The notes: a model not told the origin generated them from the letters alone. Shown: positions 36,897-45,957, counted from the first letter of the stretch. The stretch is DNA of 64,000 nucleotides from Marinomonas polaris DSM 16579 (GCF_900129155.1 NZ_FQVF01000004.1:186001-250000), one strand, 5' to 3'. Numbers and translations are program-made.

Positions 36897-38234
36897 TTAT
36901 CCGTAGATTCCTTGTAATTCAGTAGCAGTCATTACTTTTACGGTTGGATAATCGCAACTTAGTCCGACAATGCCAGTGTCCTTGCCGATCAAGGTTGCAC
37001 CGATACCGTGGCCCTTTAAACCTTCCGCGGTACGAGAATGGCAGTCCAAGGTGATATCCGCTTCCACATGCACCAAGCCTTTTTTGATGGTAATACGCTG
37101 GCCTTGCTGACGGTTGATGTGACCTTGTACAACAACGTGAATACCGGCTTTGTGAATCGCATTTACGCCGCGCTCAGTTAACGGAAGATCGGCATCGCGG
37201 TATTTTGTCCGAAACGTATTGGCAATCGAACTGTAGTAAAAGCTGAATAAATCGCGACGTTTTAAATTGCGGTGGAAGGCTTTGTTCGCGTACTTAGTGC
37301 CGCTTTTCAGCAACATTTGCCCCATACTGTCGTCCAAACCAGCATGCAAAAACAAGAAGGAACCACGCTTGGCGACCAACTCCATTCTGCGGAAAAACCA
37401 ATTAAATTCGCCTTTTTTATGCAAAAACAACTGCTGGCATTTCAACGACGTCGCATACACTTGTCGCAAGCTCAATCCTGCTGACAAGCAATGCTTCTCG
37501 AAACTGTGATTCTTAGATTCCATTTTGCGCACTTCGCGATCGATACCTTCCACAGTCAAAAAGCCTGCAGCATGAAACGGAAACTCTTTAAACCAATCGT
37601 CGCCGGGGAAAAGTAGATCTCGACACGTTTCTTCATCGGGAATTTTCTTATCCCAATGGGTATCCGCTAAATATTCATCGAAGACTTCATTAAACAGCGG
37701 CACGACTTTTTTACCCATGCGTACGAAAAAGTGTTGGTTGCCCACGTCCTTCTTGCGCGCCAATGCTAACAATCCCATCAACAAGCGCAAGTCGTGGTTG
37801 CCAGCCAACAAGGTTATGCGTGCTTTAAGTTTATAAAGCTGTTTAACACTGCGCAGTAATTTGAGATTGCTCGGCCCTTTATCCAAACAATCACCACCGA
37901 CAATAATTTCCGACTGTTTGCCTTTTTTCGTCAGGGAAAGATGTCCCAAGCCCGATTTTTTCTTGCGTTCAGCTACGCCAGCAGCAATCAAGGAATCCTC
38001 AAAAGCCACCGCATCGGCATGAGGGTCAGAAATAAACACCACAGAACGCTTTGGCCAGCGCAGCTTACTCTTTTTGAACAAAGACGGAGTTTCATTCGGC
38101 TCTAAAACGTGACTGTTTACCGAGCTTTCATCTCGAGGCCAAGCCGTCCATTCACTCGGTAAACGCGCAATGATATCGGAGTGATGGGGGCGATCCGTTA
38201 TGGCTGGAATAGGGCTCAAAATAGGATTCGGCAT
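36897..38234 (-). CDS. Metallophosphoesterase (calcineurin-like)
   Basis: This 445-residue protein has the two-metal phosphoesterase motifs in order: D70 and H72 in FISDPHAD, GGDCLDKGPSN, AGNHDLRLL and later VVQGHINRQQG, with a terminal region rich in His and Asp (VEADITLDCHS). The N-terminal 60 residues are proline-rich and not part of the catalytic fold. It probably reverses phosphorylation or cleaves a phosphodiester, and lies between the HprK-related kinase and the amphi-Trp gene on one strand. A strong hairpin at 38327-38363 separates it from the kinase gene. Pairing of kinases and a phosphatase in one locus suggests reversible modification. Confidence 0.88.
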   Translation of the reverse strand: MPNPILSPIPAITDRPHHSDIIARLPSEWTAWPRDESSVNSHVLEPNETPSLFKKSKLRWPKRSVVFISDPHADAVAFEDSLIAAGVAERKKKSGLGHLSLTKKGKQSEIIVGGDCLDKGPSNLKLLRSVKQLYKLKARITLLAGNHDLRLLMGLLALARKKDVGNQHFFVRMGKKVVPLFNEVFDEYLADTHWDKKIPDEETCRDLLFPGDDWFKEFPFHAAGFLTVEGIDREVRKMESKNHSFEKHCLSAGLSLRQVYATSLKCQQLFLHKKGEFNWFFRRMELVAKRGSFLFLHAGLDDSMGQMLLKSGTKYANKAFHRNLKRRDLFSFYYSSIANTFRTKYRDADLPLTERGVNAIHKAGIHVVVQGHINRQQGQRITIKKGLVHVEADITLDCHSRTAEGLKGHGIGATLIGKDTGIVGLSCDYPTVKVMTATELQGIYG

Positions 38235-38326
38235 AAGAAATGATTACCTTTTGGTTGATGGTTTTCGTCAGAAAATTCAAACAAAACAGGCTGCCCGAAA
38301 ATAGACTAAGCCTTTTACTGTGACAA

Positions 38327-38363
38327 AGCTTTATGACAGTAAGATGAAAGCTGTCATAAAGCT
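38327..38363 (-). promoter_or_regulatory. Perfect 13-bp stem-loop between the HprK-like and metallophosphoesterase genes
   Basis: AGCTTTATGACAG and CTGTCATAAAGCT are perfectly complementary around an 11-base loop. It starts 12 bases after the HprK-like stop on the reverse strand. There is no T-run, so it could be a partial terminator, processing site or protein-binding palindrome. Confidence 0.65.
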
Positions 38364-38374
38364 CCTCGATTTCT

Positions 38375-39490
38375 TTATTTTAAAGTGTCTATAAGCTCAT
38401 AAGCTCGATCAAAATCAATCCTGCCAGTGAGTCGATAAACCTTCACATTCGCTAACTCACTGCAATAATGCTCTACGGAATCAATGGCGTTGAGATCTGC
38501 AAAAGCACCAGATTTATCTTGATAAAAAGGCCCAGGACGTTTACGTAGTCCTTCGATCGCTTCAGGCTGAGAAGACAAATCAACCGGCTCTAATTGCGTC
38601 GGTTCAGCGCTGTCTAATGACCAGTCCAACATAATAAGACGCGACAGATTTCCGGCTAAACGAACACGGTTTGGGCCGTATTCATCTTCGATCTGTACAT
38701 CGTATTTCTCCTCTAATGACCATAGTTCACTTTGCGGCATTTGACGTAACGCTTGTTGACGATCTTCTGGCAAGATGTGACGTAATCGCTCGGCATGCAG
38801 CAAGGTACCAGGGTTTACTCGCGGCAGTTTTGCCAAGCCGATAGTTTGCGTACCTTGCTCGGTTTTTTTCAATTCTGTTTTTTTTGGCCCTGTATTTTTT
38901 AGTAACAGTCGGTCGTTAGTGAGAAAGTCACGTTCGGGATTTTCAAGACAACGTAGCATCAGGGTAGATTTGCCACCGCCAGACCCAGCGGCAATAGCCG
39001 TTACTTCGCCGTTTACACAAAACGCTGAGGCATGACCCAAGGTAAAGCCTTGGCGTAAATAATGATTCAAAAACTGGTTGTTAATAAAGTTGACGATTTG
39101 TGCCAAGTTAGACGCACAAGGACCAACAGCAACAGTATGATCAGGCCGTTGTAAAAACGTCATGCCAGTTTTGAATTTCTTAATCCAACGTCCACCAGCA
39201 ACATCAAGGAAACCTTCTTTTCGTCCTTGCTTGCCTGCTTCGCGTGGGACTTCTAACCACTCCAATTCATCACCTACAGCACTTTGCTCCATCACATACA
39301 CATTCAAGGATGTTGTCGTGTGCGCCTCTGCCTTCAAATAACTGCGGTAATAATCTGCAATGCCAGCCAACAACATAGCTTCATTCGAATGCACGATAAC
39401 CGACAAATCGGCAAAGTGAAGGCGAATTGTTTCGCTACAATGACTTAATGCTTCATCCACATGAGGCAAATTTAATAAGGTTTTAATCAT
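38375..39490 (-). CDS. HprK-related kinase (GAK-type, kinase B-like)
   Basis: The ATG at 39490 gives 371 residues; it lies in an ATGA overlap with the ATP-grasp stop and has AAAGGAG upstream, so the longer frame to 39544 is not used. The Walker A is GSGGGKST at residues 169-176, in a setting like HPr kinase/phosphorylase (LGHASAFCVNGEVTAIAAG before it, FLTNDRLLL after it). HprK phosphorylates a serine of HPr; this relative lacks the usual N-terminal domain and belongs to a group I recall as HprK-related kinase B. The substrate protein is unknown. Downstream genes encode a phosphoesterase and an amphi-Trp protein. Confidence 0.82.
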   Translation of the reverse strand: MIKTLLNLPHVDEALSHCSETIRLHFADLSVIVHSNEAMLLAGIADYYRSYLKAEAHTTTSLNVYVMEQSAVGDELEWLEVPREAGKQGRKEGFLDVAGGRWIKKFKTGMTFLQRPDHTVAVGPCASNLAQIVNFINNQFLNHYLRQGFTLGHASAFCVNGEVTAIAAGSGGGKSTLMLRCLENPERDFLTNDRLLLKNTGPKKTELKKTEQGTQTIGLAKLPRVNPGTLLHAERLRHILPEDRQQALRQMPQSELWSLEEKYDVQIEDEYGPNRVRLAGNLSRLIMLDWSLDSAEPTQLEPVDLSSQPEAIEGLRKRPGPFYQDKSGAFADLNAIDSVEHYCSELANVKVYRLTGRIDFDRAYELIDTLK

Positions 39491-40422
39491 GATGTAGTCT
39501 CCTTTAGAGTGCATTCTTGTGAAACACCTTCTTGTGAAACACATTCCTTTAAAATATAGTCCGCGTAAACACTGGCTGCATCTATATCACAGCCTTCTAA
39601 CGCGCCTTTAAAACCGCCAAAGGCCGATACTTCAAATACAACAGGACCTTGATCCATCAAGGCAATATCCACCGTGGTAAAACTCAGGTCGTAGCAAGAT
39701 TGTGCTCGACGACCTAATTCAATCAGCGTGGCATCAGGCTCAAACATTTCATACTTTCCACCACTATTAATCGTGGTGTTCCAAGAGTCTTTATTGCCAA
39801 CACGCGCGTAAGTACACAGGTATTCACCGCCAACAAATACCATACCCAAATCTCGACCATCCAATTTCACGGTTTGCTGAATATAATAAATGGACTGACT
39901 CTGACGATACTCTTCCAAAGCGTTATGGACAAATTCGTCACTGTCGTCTTTGGTTAACATGACCATGCCGCGAGCTTTGGTGGAATACAGCGGTTTTAGA
40001 ATTGCTGAACCAAACTCACGCACCGTGGCAAACGCTTGCTCTGGGCTTTCGGTGATGCGTGTTTTCGGCATGGGAATATTGCCCCTCTGCAGAGCCAAGG
40101 TGCCGCTCAAACGATTCACCAAGTTACCGACGCTTGCCGTTGGGCTAAACAGTTTGACGCCTGCGCGCTCGGCATAAGACAGCAGATGAATGCGATCTTC
40201 CGTCGCTGGCGAATACACTTCGCTGATCTTCTTGATGATCAAACCATCCAGCGTCATCAAATCTAAGTCTTGGAACATCAGCTGATTGGTGTCTAAACGC
40301 AATTCCACTTGGCTCATATCAATCACGGCACGAAAGCCAGTACGTTCTTCAAGACGATCCGCCAATACTTCTGTGGACCATTTTCCAGGGATACCAACCA
40401 CCCCGATTTTCAACTTATTCAA
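39487..40422 (-). CDS. RimK-like ATP-grasp ligase (GAK-type)
   Basis: This 311-residue protein has an N-terminal pre-ATP-grasp domain (KIGVVGIPGKWSTEVLADRL), then ILKPLYSTKARGMVML as the nucleotide-binding lysine and loop, and the metal-ligand region ending VVFEVSAFGGFKG. RimK relatives add amino acids to a carboxylate. Its start overlaps the PhoU-like/APH stop by eight bases and its stop overlaps the HprK-like start by four, so the three are tightly coupled. The C-terminus contains a short internal duplication (CVSQEGVSQEC). It is distinct from the ATP-grasp at 24276. Confidence 0.85.
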   Translation of the reverse strand: MNKLKIGVVGIPGKWSTEVLADRLEERTGFRAVIDMSQVELRLDTNQLMFQDLDLMTLDGLIIKKISEVYSPATEDRIHLLSYAERAGVKLFSPTASVGNLVNRLSGTLALQRGNIPMPKTRITESPEQAFATVREFGSAILKPLYSTKARGMVMLTKDDSDEFVHNALEEYRQSQSIYYIQQTVKLDGRDLGMVFVGGEYLCTYARVGNKDSWNTTINSGGKYEMFEPDATLIELGRRAQSCYDLSFTTVDIALMDQGPVVFEVSAFGGFKGALEGCDIDAASVYADYILKECVSQEGVSQECTLKETTS

Positions 40423-42085
40423 CGTAAAGCTCCTTAAGTGGTAAAGTAAATGTTTGGGCTTGTTCTTGTGATAATTTGGCTAAACGCTCCAGCAAATATC
40501 GAGCGCGTAAATGCATTCGAGAAGCCAGTTTTTTATCCAAAATAAAGCGTGTGGAAGTGGCAAACGAGCGAGCAAGACCTGCAGCTAAGCGCACTTCAAA
40601 GGTGACATCTTGTTGACGAGAAGCAAAGCGTCGACCAAAGCGATACACCTCTTTGGCACTTTCCATCATTTGTGTTCGCGTCTCGCCACTTAGCACCTGC
40701 AAGCGGTAAATCGAGACCATTAACACCGACAAGTCCTGCACATAATCAAAGTAAGACGCGCGATGCAGATCGATAAAATAGACACGCTTTTCTGCGTCAT
40801 CGTAAATCAGATTATCGACGTTAAAATCCCCATGAGTCAGCACGGAAAACGGTGCTCGCCATTGAGCTTCTTGTGTCTCGACGCGACGAACTAACTCATC
40901 AAAGCTTAGACTGGTGTAGCCACAAATGCGTTCTTCATCTTTAAAAAACTCAGGGTGAACCTTGCGACTGTCCCCAATACGCTTTTGCAGTTGTCCCATG
41001 AAATTCGCCGTACAAGACTCAGGCGTCAGGCTAACTTTCCACGTTTGGTTCAGGGTTTTAAATAAGGCTTTCAACGCGGCTTTTGTGCCGACTTGATCGC
41101 CAGCAAGCAACAGAGCTTCCAAGGTTTTTCCCGGAATATGTTCGATCAATAAAGACGATTGTTCATTGCTATCATCGCTCTTCCCATTGATTTGAGATGT
41201 GCCTGTCTGACAAAGAACGCTTGGGGCGAGCCGAGGGTCAATATCGCGCCATTGATTCACGCCAGCCACTTCTTCTTCAATTTTGGAACGATCACCTTCT
41301 TTATAAACTGCAAGCACATCATTGCCAGACTCATCTTTGTGAGTAATCGCAGCAATAGCACTGCCAGATCGAGTTAACGCCAAACGTCGTACTCTTAAGT
41401 CTCGTAGGTCGTAATTCAGGTTCGTCGCACTGTCTAATAAATGAGGATAATTTTGCAACGTGGCGACTTGGCCAAGATCCGCTTTAATCAAGGCTTCCGC
41501 CACAACGCCTAATTGCTCTATCAAGCGTTTCAGACTGACATTGCTCAAAATCGCCGCACGCAGCTGGTCATCGCTCAAATCGAACTTTGCTTGCAAAGTG
41601 AGCGCTTGCAGCTCGTTATAACTGGCGAGCAACTTGTGAGTGCGTCGACCTAATTTAATACCAGTACGACGACGATTGTCGCTCACGCCAACTTTCACAA
41701 GACGTAAGGCACGCCTGATACGTTTCACCAGCTTGCGGCATTCTTGCCCTGTTGGATGTTTATAAGGCTCATACAACGTACCTTCTCGGATACAATCGAA
41801 GCAATGCTTGGTCAGCATCTCAAGCGCGATAACCAGAGCATGCATGCCACTTACTTGAGCATGAAAGGTAGTATTGGCTTTGCGACGCTCTAATAAACGT
41901 GCCGTTTCAATGTCGGCTTTTTCACGCAGCGCTTGAACATAACCGCGACGCCCGCGAATGCTCGACAATAACTCAACAGAACCTGATGTAAAAAAAAGCT
42001 CAACGAGATGACAGTGTGTTTCGACCTCATGCAAGAGAAAAGACACATGCTCTTGTAACGAAGACACTACTGGGGTTGAAGCCAT
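40415..42085 (-). CDS. PhoU-like helical domain fused to APH-type kinase
   Basis: The protein has 556 residues. Residues 1-205 are all-helical with repeated heptad-like pattern, resembling a pair of PhoU-type bundles (tentative). Residues 230-550 are a phosphotransferase/aminoglycoside-kinase fold: nucleotide lysine K262 in VYKEGD, catalytic loop H418-GDFNVDN and metal aspartate D439 in FIDLHRA. The kinase motifs are intact. The substrate could be a small molecule or a protein. It is first in the reverse-strand cluster with ATP-grasp, HprK-like kinase, phosphoesterase and amphi-Trp protein, and divergent from the CatB-like gene with about 105 bp between them. Confidence 0.82.
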   Translation of the reverse strand: MASTPVVSSLQEHVSFLLHEVETHCHLVELFFTSGSVELLSSIRGRRGYVQALREKADIETARLLERRKANTTFHAQVSGMHALVIALEMLTKHCFDCIREGTLYEPYKHPTGQECRKLVKRIRRALRLVKVGVSDNRRRTGIKLGRRTHKLLASYNELQALTLQAKFDLSDDQLRAAILSNVSLKRLIEQLGVVAEALIKADLGQVATLQNYPHLLDSATNLNYDLRDLRVRRLALTRSGSAIAAITHKDESGNDVLAVYKEGDRSKIEEEVAGVNQWRDIDPRLAPSVLCQTGTSQINGKSDDSNEQSSLLIEHIPGKTLEALLLAGDQVGTKAALKALFKTLNQTWKVSLTPESCTANFMGQLQKRIGDSRKVHPEFFKDEERICGYTSLSFDELVRRVETQEAQWRAPFSVLTHGDFNVDNLIYDDAEKRVYFIDLHRASYFDYVQDLSVLMVSIYRLQVLSGETRTQMMESAKEVYRFGRRFASRQQDVTFEVRLAAGLARSFATSTRFILDKKLASRMHLRARYLLERLAKLSQEQAQTFTLPLKELYVE

Positions 42086-42191
42086 AACGTTTTTCCCTTA
42101 TTACTTTCCCTTTGACTATACACACAGTAAAAAGCATATAAATGACAGTTATGTGACAATCTGCCATCGAAATACTTAACAAGGAGACAAT

Positions 42192-42830
42192 ATGAAAGGA
42201 CCCAATCCAGATAACAAAGAGCCGATGAAGGGCTTCCCACAAGTAGGTTATCTTAAAAACTTTATTACCCGCGACAATATCATCGTTGGCGACTACACCT
42301 ATTACGACGACCCTGAAGGGCCAGAACGTTTTGAAGACAATGTGCTTTATCACTTTGATTTTATTGGCGATAAGCTCATTATCGGCAAATTTTGCGCCAT
42401 CGCAAAAGACGTCACATTCATTATGAATGGGGCGAACCATGCTAATGCGGGGTTCTCAACCTATCCGTTTTACATCTTTGGTAATGGTTGGGAAAAAGCG
42501 GCGCCAAAGGCAGGAGATTTACCCTACAAAGGCGATACGAATATAGGTAGCGATGTATGGATTGGCTACGACGCCACCATCATGCCAGGCGTGAAAATAG
42601 GTAACGGCGCCATCATCGCCAGCAAATCCGTCGTAACATCAGACGTGCCAGCTTACAGCGTGGTCGGTGGCAATCCAGCCAAGATCATCAAATACCGTTT
42701 TGACGAGCAAACCATTCAAGCATTACAAGACATTGCTTGGTGGGATTGGAGCGCCGAGAAAATCACCCAACACTTAGACGCCATCGCCAGTGCTGATTTG
42801 AATCGGTTACAAGCCGCCAAAGACGACTAA
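42192..42830 (+). CDS. CatB/Vat-type O-acetyltransferase (left-handed beta-helix)
   Basis: This 212-residue hexapeptide-repeat protein is close in length and layout to xenobiotic acetyltransferases (CatB, Vat). It has [13 protein letters not shown], a catalytic histidine in [15 protein letters not shown], repeats [21 protein letters not shown] and ending [14 protein letters not shown]. The family acetylates chloramphenicol, streptogramins or sugar hydroxyls with acetyl-CoA. A strong AAGGAG site precedes the ATG. It is followed 29 bp later by an AAC(6')-like gene. Resistance activity is not proven; many chromosomal members have unknown substrates. Confidence 0.88.
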   Translation: MKGPNPDNKEPMKGFPQVGYLKNFITRDNIIVGDYTYYDDPEGPERFEDNVLYHFDFIGDKLIIGKFCAIAKDVTFIMNGANHANAGFSTYPFYIFGNGWEKAAPKAGDLPYKGDTNIGSDVWIGYDATIMPGVKIGNGAIIASKSVVTSDVPAYSVVGGNPAKIIKYRFDEQTIQALQDIAWWDWSAEKITQHLDAIASADLNRLQAAKDD

Positions 42831-42859
42831 TCAAGGCTGCCACTAAAAAGGTTAATCAC

Positions 42860-43312
42860 ATGACAATCGAGATCCGCACCATACAAGCAACAGACGCCGC
42901 AGCTTGGTCAGCCCTAAGAATCGAGTTTCTGCCAGAAATCAAAGACATCAGCCAAGCGGAAGTTAATGCCTTCTTTCTTGGAAGCTATCCAAATGTACAA
43001 GAGGTGTTGGTTGCACTCGATGACAACCAACACATGATAGGTTTTATCGAGCTGAATCTTCGCGACAATGTCCCCGGCAGTAGCCAGCAAACCACGCCCT
43101 ACATCGAAGCGTGGTTTGTTTCACCAGATTGCCAAGGACAAGGCATTGGCAAAGCCTTGATTCACGCCGCTGAGGAATGGGCCAAACAACAAGGCTTTCA
43201 GGAACTTGGCAGCGACGCCCCGATCTCCAACAAAAAAAGCGTCAACCTTCACAAACAACTTGGTTTTAACGAAATAGAACGTGTAGTTTGCTTATTAAAA
43301 ATATTGCCTTAA
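42860..43312 (+). CDS. GNAT acetyltransferase, AAC(6')-I-like
   Basis: This 150-residue GNAT protein has the acetyl-CoA loop SPDCQGQGIGKALI and two regions characteristic of aminoglycoside 6'-N-acetyltransferases of the AAC(6')-I type: IEAWFVSPD before the loop and ELGSDAPISNKKSVNLHKQL with LGFNEIERVVCLLK at the end. It would acetylate an amine, perhaps an aminoglycoside. It is adjacent to the CatB-like gene and probably co-transcribed. Confidence in GNAT is very high; in the aminoglycoside substrate it is moderate. Confidence 0.82.
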   Translation: MTIEIRTIQATDAAAWSALRIEFLPEIKDISQAEVNAFFLGSYPNVQEVLVALDDNQHMIGFIELNLRDNVPGSSQQTTPYIEAWFVSPDCQGQGIGKALIHAAEEWAKQQGFQELGSDAPISNKKSVNLHKQLGFNEIERVVCLLKILP

Positions 43313-43404
43313 GATCTTTACATGATCCCTTCCAAGCAATGCCTTTTTGAAAGCAAGACACTGGCTCTAAAAACAGATAAGACATCACCTCTCATAGGAA
43401 AAAC

Positions 43405-44913
43405 ATGAAGATTGACGACACGATAAAACTTGCCCTGCAGCATTTTCGAGCTGAGCAATATCAAGACGCCAAAACACTTTTTCAACGTGTTTATGAGCAC
43501 GCTCCCGAGTTTGTGATTCCACAGATTTACCTAGCCCAGCTGGCTGTGTTGGACGGTACCGGAAGTGCATGGATCCAGAGACTCGAAACGTTATTGCGTA
43601 AAAAGCCCTTCATGCACGAGGCCTATCACACATTAGGCCTGTGTTATCAACAAAACCGCTTACTACCCCAAGCATCACAGGCGTTTTATCAGGCTCTTGG
43701 GGCGCGTTGTTTTCAATCATCTGCTGCTACTTCCGTGCTTCCTAAGCAAGTCAAAACATTCGTAGGGTTTGATCGTATCAAAGCCGAGGAATTACTATGG
43801 TCAACACTCGCAGAACTAAAGCAGCAGGGGATTCACGCCTTTGCCACCGCGGGTACCTTACTCGGCCTTGAACGCACAGGACAATTGTTAGAAAACGATA
43901 AAGATATTGATATTGGTATCGACTGGTTACAAATGTCCAACGCCATCGAGGTATTAACGACATTGGGCTGGCAGGAAGTGTCTCATTCTTATGGTTTAAT
44001 CAATCCCCGCTGTTTCAAACATCGTTCCTCTGGCATCATCATGGATATTTGTGGCTATGGAACAGAAACGCTCTCAGGTGAAACCATTTCAGGGCTTTGG
44101 ATGGATCAAGTTCCTTTTGATTGGAATCGCATTACTTACTTTCCTCCCATAAAACTCAGCAGCAAACACTCTCCCGCAGGCGAAATATGGCACCTAAGCG
44201 CACCCGATGCATTTCTAGCAATATTGTATGGTGAAAACTGGCGAGTCCCAGACCCCTACTTTGACACTATCGTATCAGCGGCTAACTTACGGCACTTTTC
44301 TTGGCTCGCGTTATGCTATGGCTACTCAAGACTTTACGGTGAATGGAGTAAAGGCAACACACAGAAAGCCCTTGGCATACTGGCTACCTTGCGACGACAT
44401 CAAACAGACGATCCGATGCTGACAGACATCGCAGAGCGCCTGACTCAGGCAACCAAGCTAACCCAGCCATCACGAGTACTTGCATTAGGTTACTTCGATT
44501 TGTTCCATCAGGGACATCTCAATTATCTTAATCATGCCAAACAACAGGGCGATACACTGGTAGTTGGTGTCGCTCCTGATGCGTTTGGCAAGCAAAGTAA
44601 GGGCTATGTTCCGGTCATGTCTGAACAAGACCGCATGGCAATACTCAGCGCGCTATCAGTTGTTGATGAAGTCCATCTGGTTAGCGCGCCCATGTCTCAA
44701 ACCGAAGCCGCCGCTCAATGGATAAAATCGCTCAACGTTAACACAGTTGTTTGTGGCGAAGAGTGGCAAGGCAGCGAACGTTGGAATGCGCTGAGTCTGC
44801 GCTTAGAAAAAGACCACATTGCTGTTTTATATGCTCCTCGTACGGCAAACATCTCCACAACAGATTTAAAAAATTACATCCTAAAAACGCTTAACGAGAC
44901 ACACGCCAAATAA
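43405..44913 (+). CDS. TPR - LicD-like - cytidylyltransferase fusion protein
   Basis: The protein has 502 residues and three regions. Residues 1-110 contain TPR-like helices (YHTLGLCYQQNRLLPQASQA). Residues 118-305 are LicD-like, with the nucleotidyltransferase-type acidic motif ENDKDIDIGID at 163-173. Residues 355-500 are a cytidylyltransferase of the TagD/CCT type: YFDLFHQGHLNYL with HxGH at 368-371 and terminal ISTTDLKN. LicD proteins transfer phosphocholine or similar groups to glycans; the cytidylyltransferase makes CDP-activated donors. One chain therefore seems to activate and transfer a phospho-alcohol. The neighbours give no further hint. Confidence 0.82.
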   Translation: MKIDDTIKLALQHFRAEQYQDAKTLFQRVYEHAPEFVIPQIYLAQLAVLDGTGSAWIQRLETLLRKKPFMHEAYHTLGLCYQQNRLLPQASQAFYQALGARCFQSSAATSVLPKQVKTFVGFDRIKAEELLWSTLAELKQQGIHAFATAGTLLGLERTGQLLENDKDIDIGIDWLQMSNAIEVLTTLGWQEVSHSYGLINPRCFKHRSSGIIMDICGYGTETLSGETISGLWMDQVPFDWNRITYFPPIKLSSKHSPAGEIWHLSAPDAFLAILYGENWRVPDPYFDTIVSAANLRHFSWLALCYGYSRLYGEWSKGNTQKALGILATLRRHQTDDPMLTDIAERLTQATKLTQPSRVLALGYFDLFHQGHLNYLNHAKQQGDTLVVGVAPDAFGKQSKGYVPVMSEQDRMAILSALSVVDEVHLVSAPMSQTEAAAQWIKSLNVNTVVCGEEWQGSERWNALSLRLEKDHIAVLYAPRTANISTTDLKNYILKTLNETHAK

Positions 44914-45184
44914 GTAATATCTTACTGTGAAAGCTGAGTTTATGTTGAATCAATCAGATAAGACGAATCGCAAAGAAATAGCCCAGTTGAATACCGCTAA
45001 ATAGGACTCCATCATATTGTTTCGTTGTGAAAAAATGGCAAAACTACCGAACATGATTGCATATGCCTTTAGACAAATTGTCTATTCTATCGCTTTCCCA
45101 ATAAAGTTAGATTAACCTAATAAAAATACACTAATGCTAATTCCTCTTGCTAATTTTAAAAAGAATACTAAAGGACTTAATGCG

Positions 45185-45931
45185 ATGTTCACTAAATTGA
45201 CACCAATAAATAAAGAACAGCACGCTAACTTAAAAGTAAAGGCCATTGAAAATTTCGATTTTGCCAGCAAATTTCATATCGCGTCTGTAATGGTGCATGA
45301 GTTTGTTAAAGCGGCATCGGTATATCCGATTGTTTTTTTAGAAGACAAGTCTCAGGATGAATTTAAACCTGTTGCTTTACTTAGCCTAGATGCAGGCGAA
45401 AACCTGTTCATTGGTGAAGATGGCAAATGGCAAGCGTCTTACGTTCCTGCGATCATTCGTCGCTACCCATTCGCTTTGGCTAAAAATCCCGATCAAGACA
45501 GCTTTACTGTATGCATTGATGAAGACAGTAAGTATGTGGGCACAGAAGACGGTCAACTACTGTTCAATGATCAAGGGGAGCCAACGGAAGTTATTGAAAA
45601 TGTAAAACGCTATTTAGGCGAACTACAACAAATGGAAGTGTTTACTATAGCCTTTTGCCAATTTTTGGCTGAGAACAACTTGTTCACGCCACTAAACATG
45701 CGTGTTAAAGCCGCCGATCAGATCAAAAACGTTACCGGTTGCTACGTGATCAATGAAGAGCGTCTAAATAACCTTTCTGATAAGAAATTCCTTGAAATTA
45801 AAGCAAAAGGTTATTTAGCGCCGCTTTATTCCCACCTTACTTCTCTTTCTCAAATTGAGCGTCTAGCCTTGCTTAAACAAGGTATCAGTGCCGTTGAAAC
45901 GCCTCAGCAAGCAGAAAGTAGCCTGCAATAA
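45185..45931 (+). CDS. SapC-like protein
   Basis: The ATG at 45185 (248 residues) has AAAGGA twelve bases upstream; the frame to 45134 adds an unlikely 17 residues. The sequence has the SapC-family pattern: HANLKVKAIENFDFASKFHI, then YPIVFLED, VPAIIRRYPFALA and a C-terminal ERLNNLSDKKFLEI. The family was named for an S-layer-associated gene, but its biochemical role is unclear. No signal peptide is seen. It is a single-gene unit, with a 270-bp gap on the left (44914-45184) in which I see nothing but a likely promoter. Confidence 0.82.
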   Translation: MFTKLTPINKEQHANLKVKAIENFDFASKFHIASVMVHEFVKAASVYPIVFLEDKSQDEFKPVALLSLDAGENLFIGEDGKWQASYVPAIIRRYPFALAKNPDQDSFTVCIDEDSKYVGTEDGQLLFNDQGEPTEVIENVKRYLGELQQMEVFTIAFCQFLAENNLFTPLNMRVKAADQIKNVTGCYVINEERLNNLSDKKFLEIKAKGYLAPLYSHLTSLSQIERLALLKQGISAVETPQQAESSLQ

Positions 45932-45957
45932 GCTAACACCGCCTATTTAAAGCTCCT

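Noticed and set aside
42027-42440. 137-codon reverse frame across the kinase/CatB-like divergent gap
   Set aside because: Overlaps the start of two well-supported genes and their promoters; product resembles no family I know.
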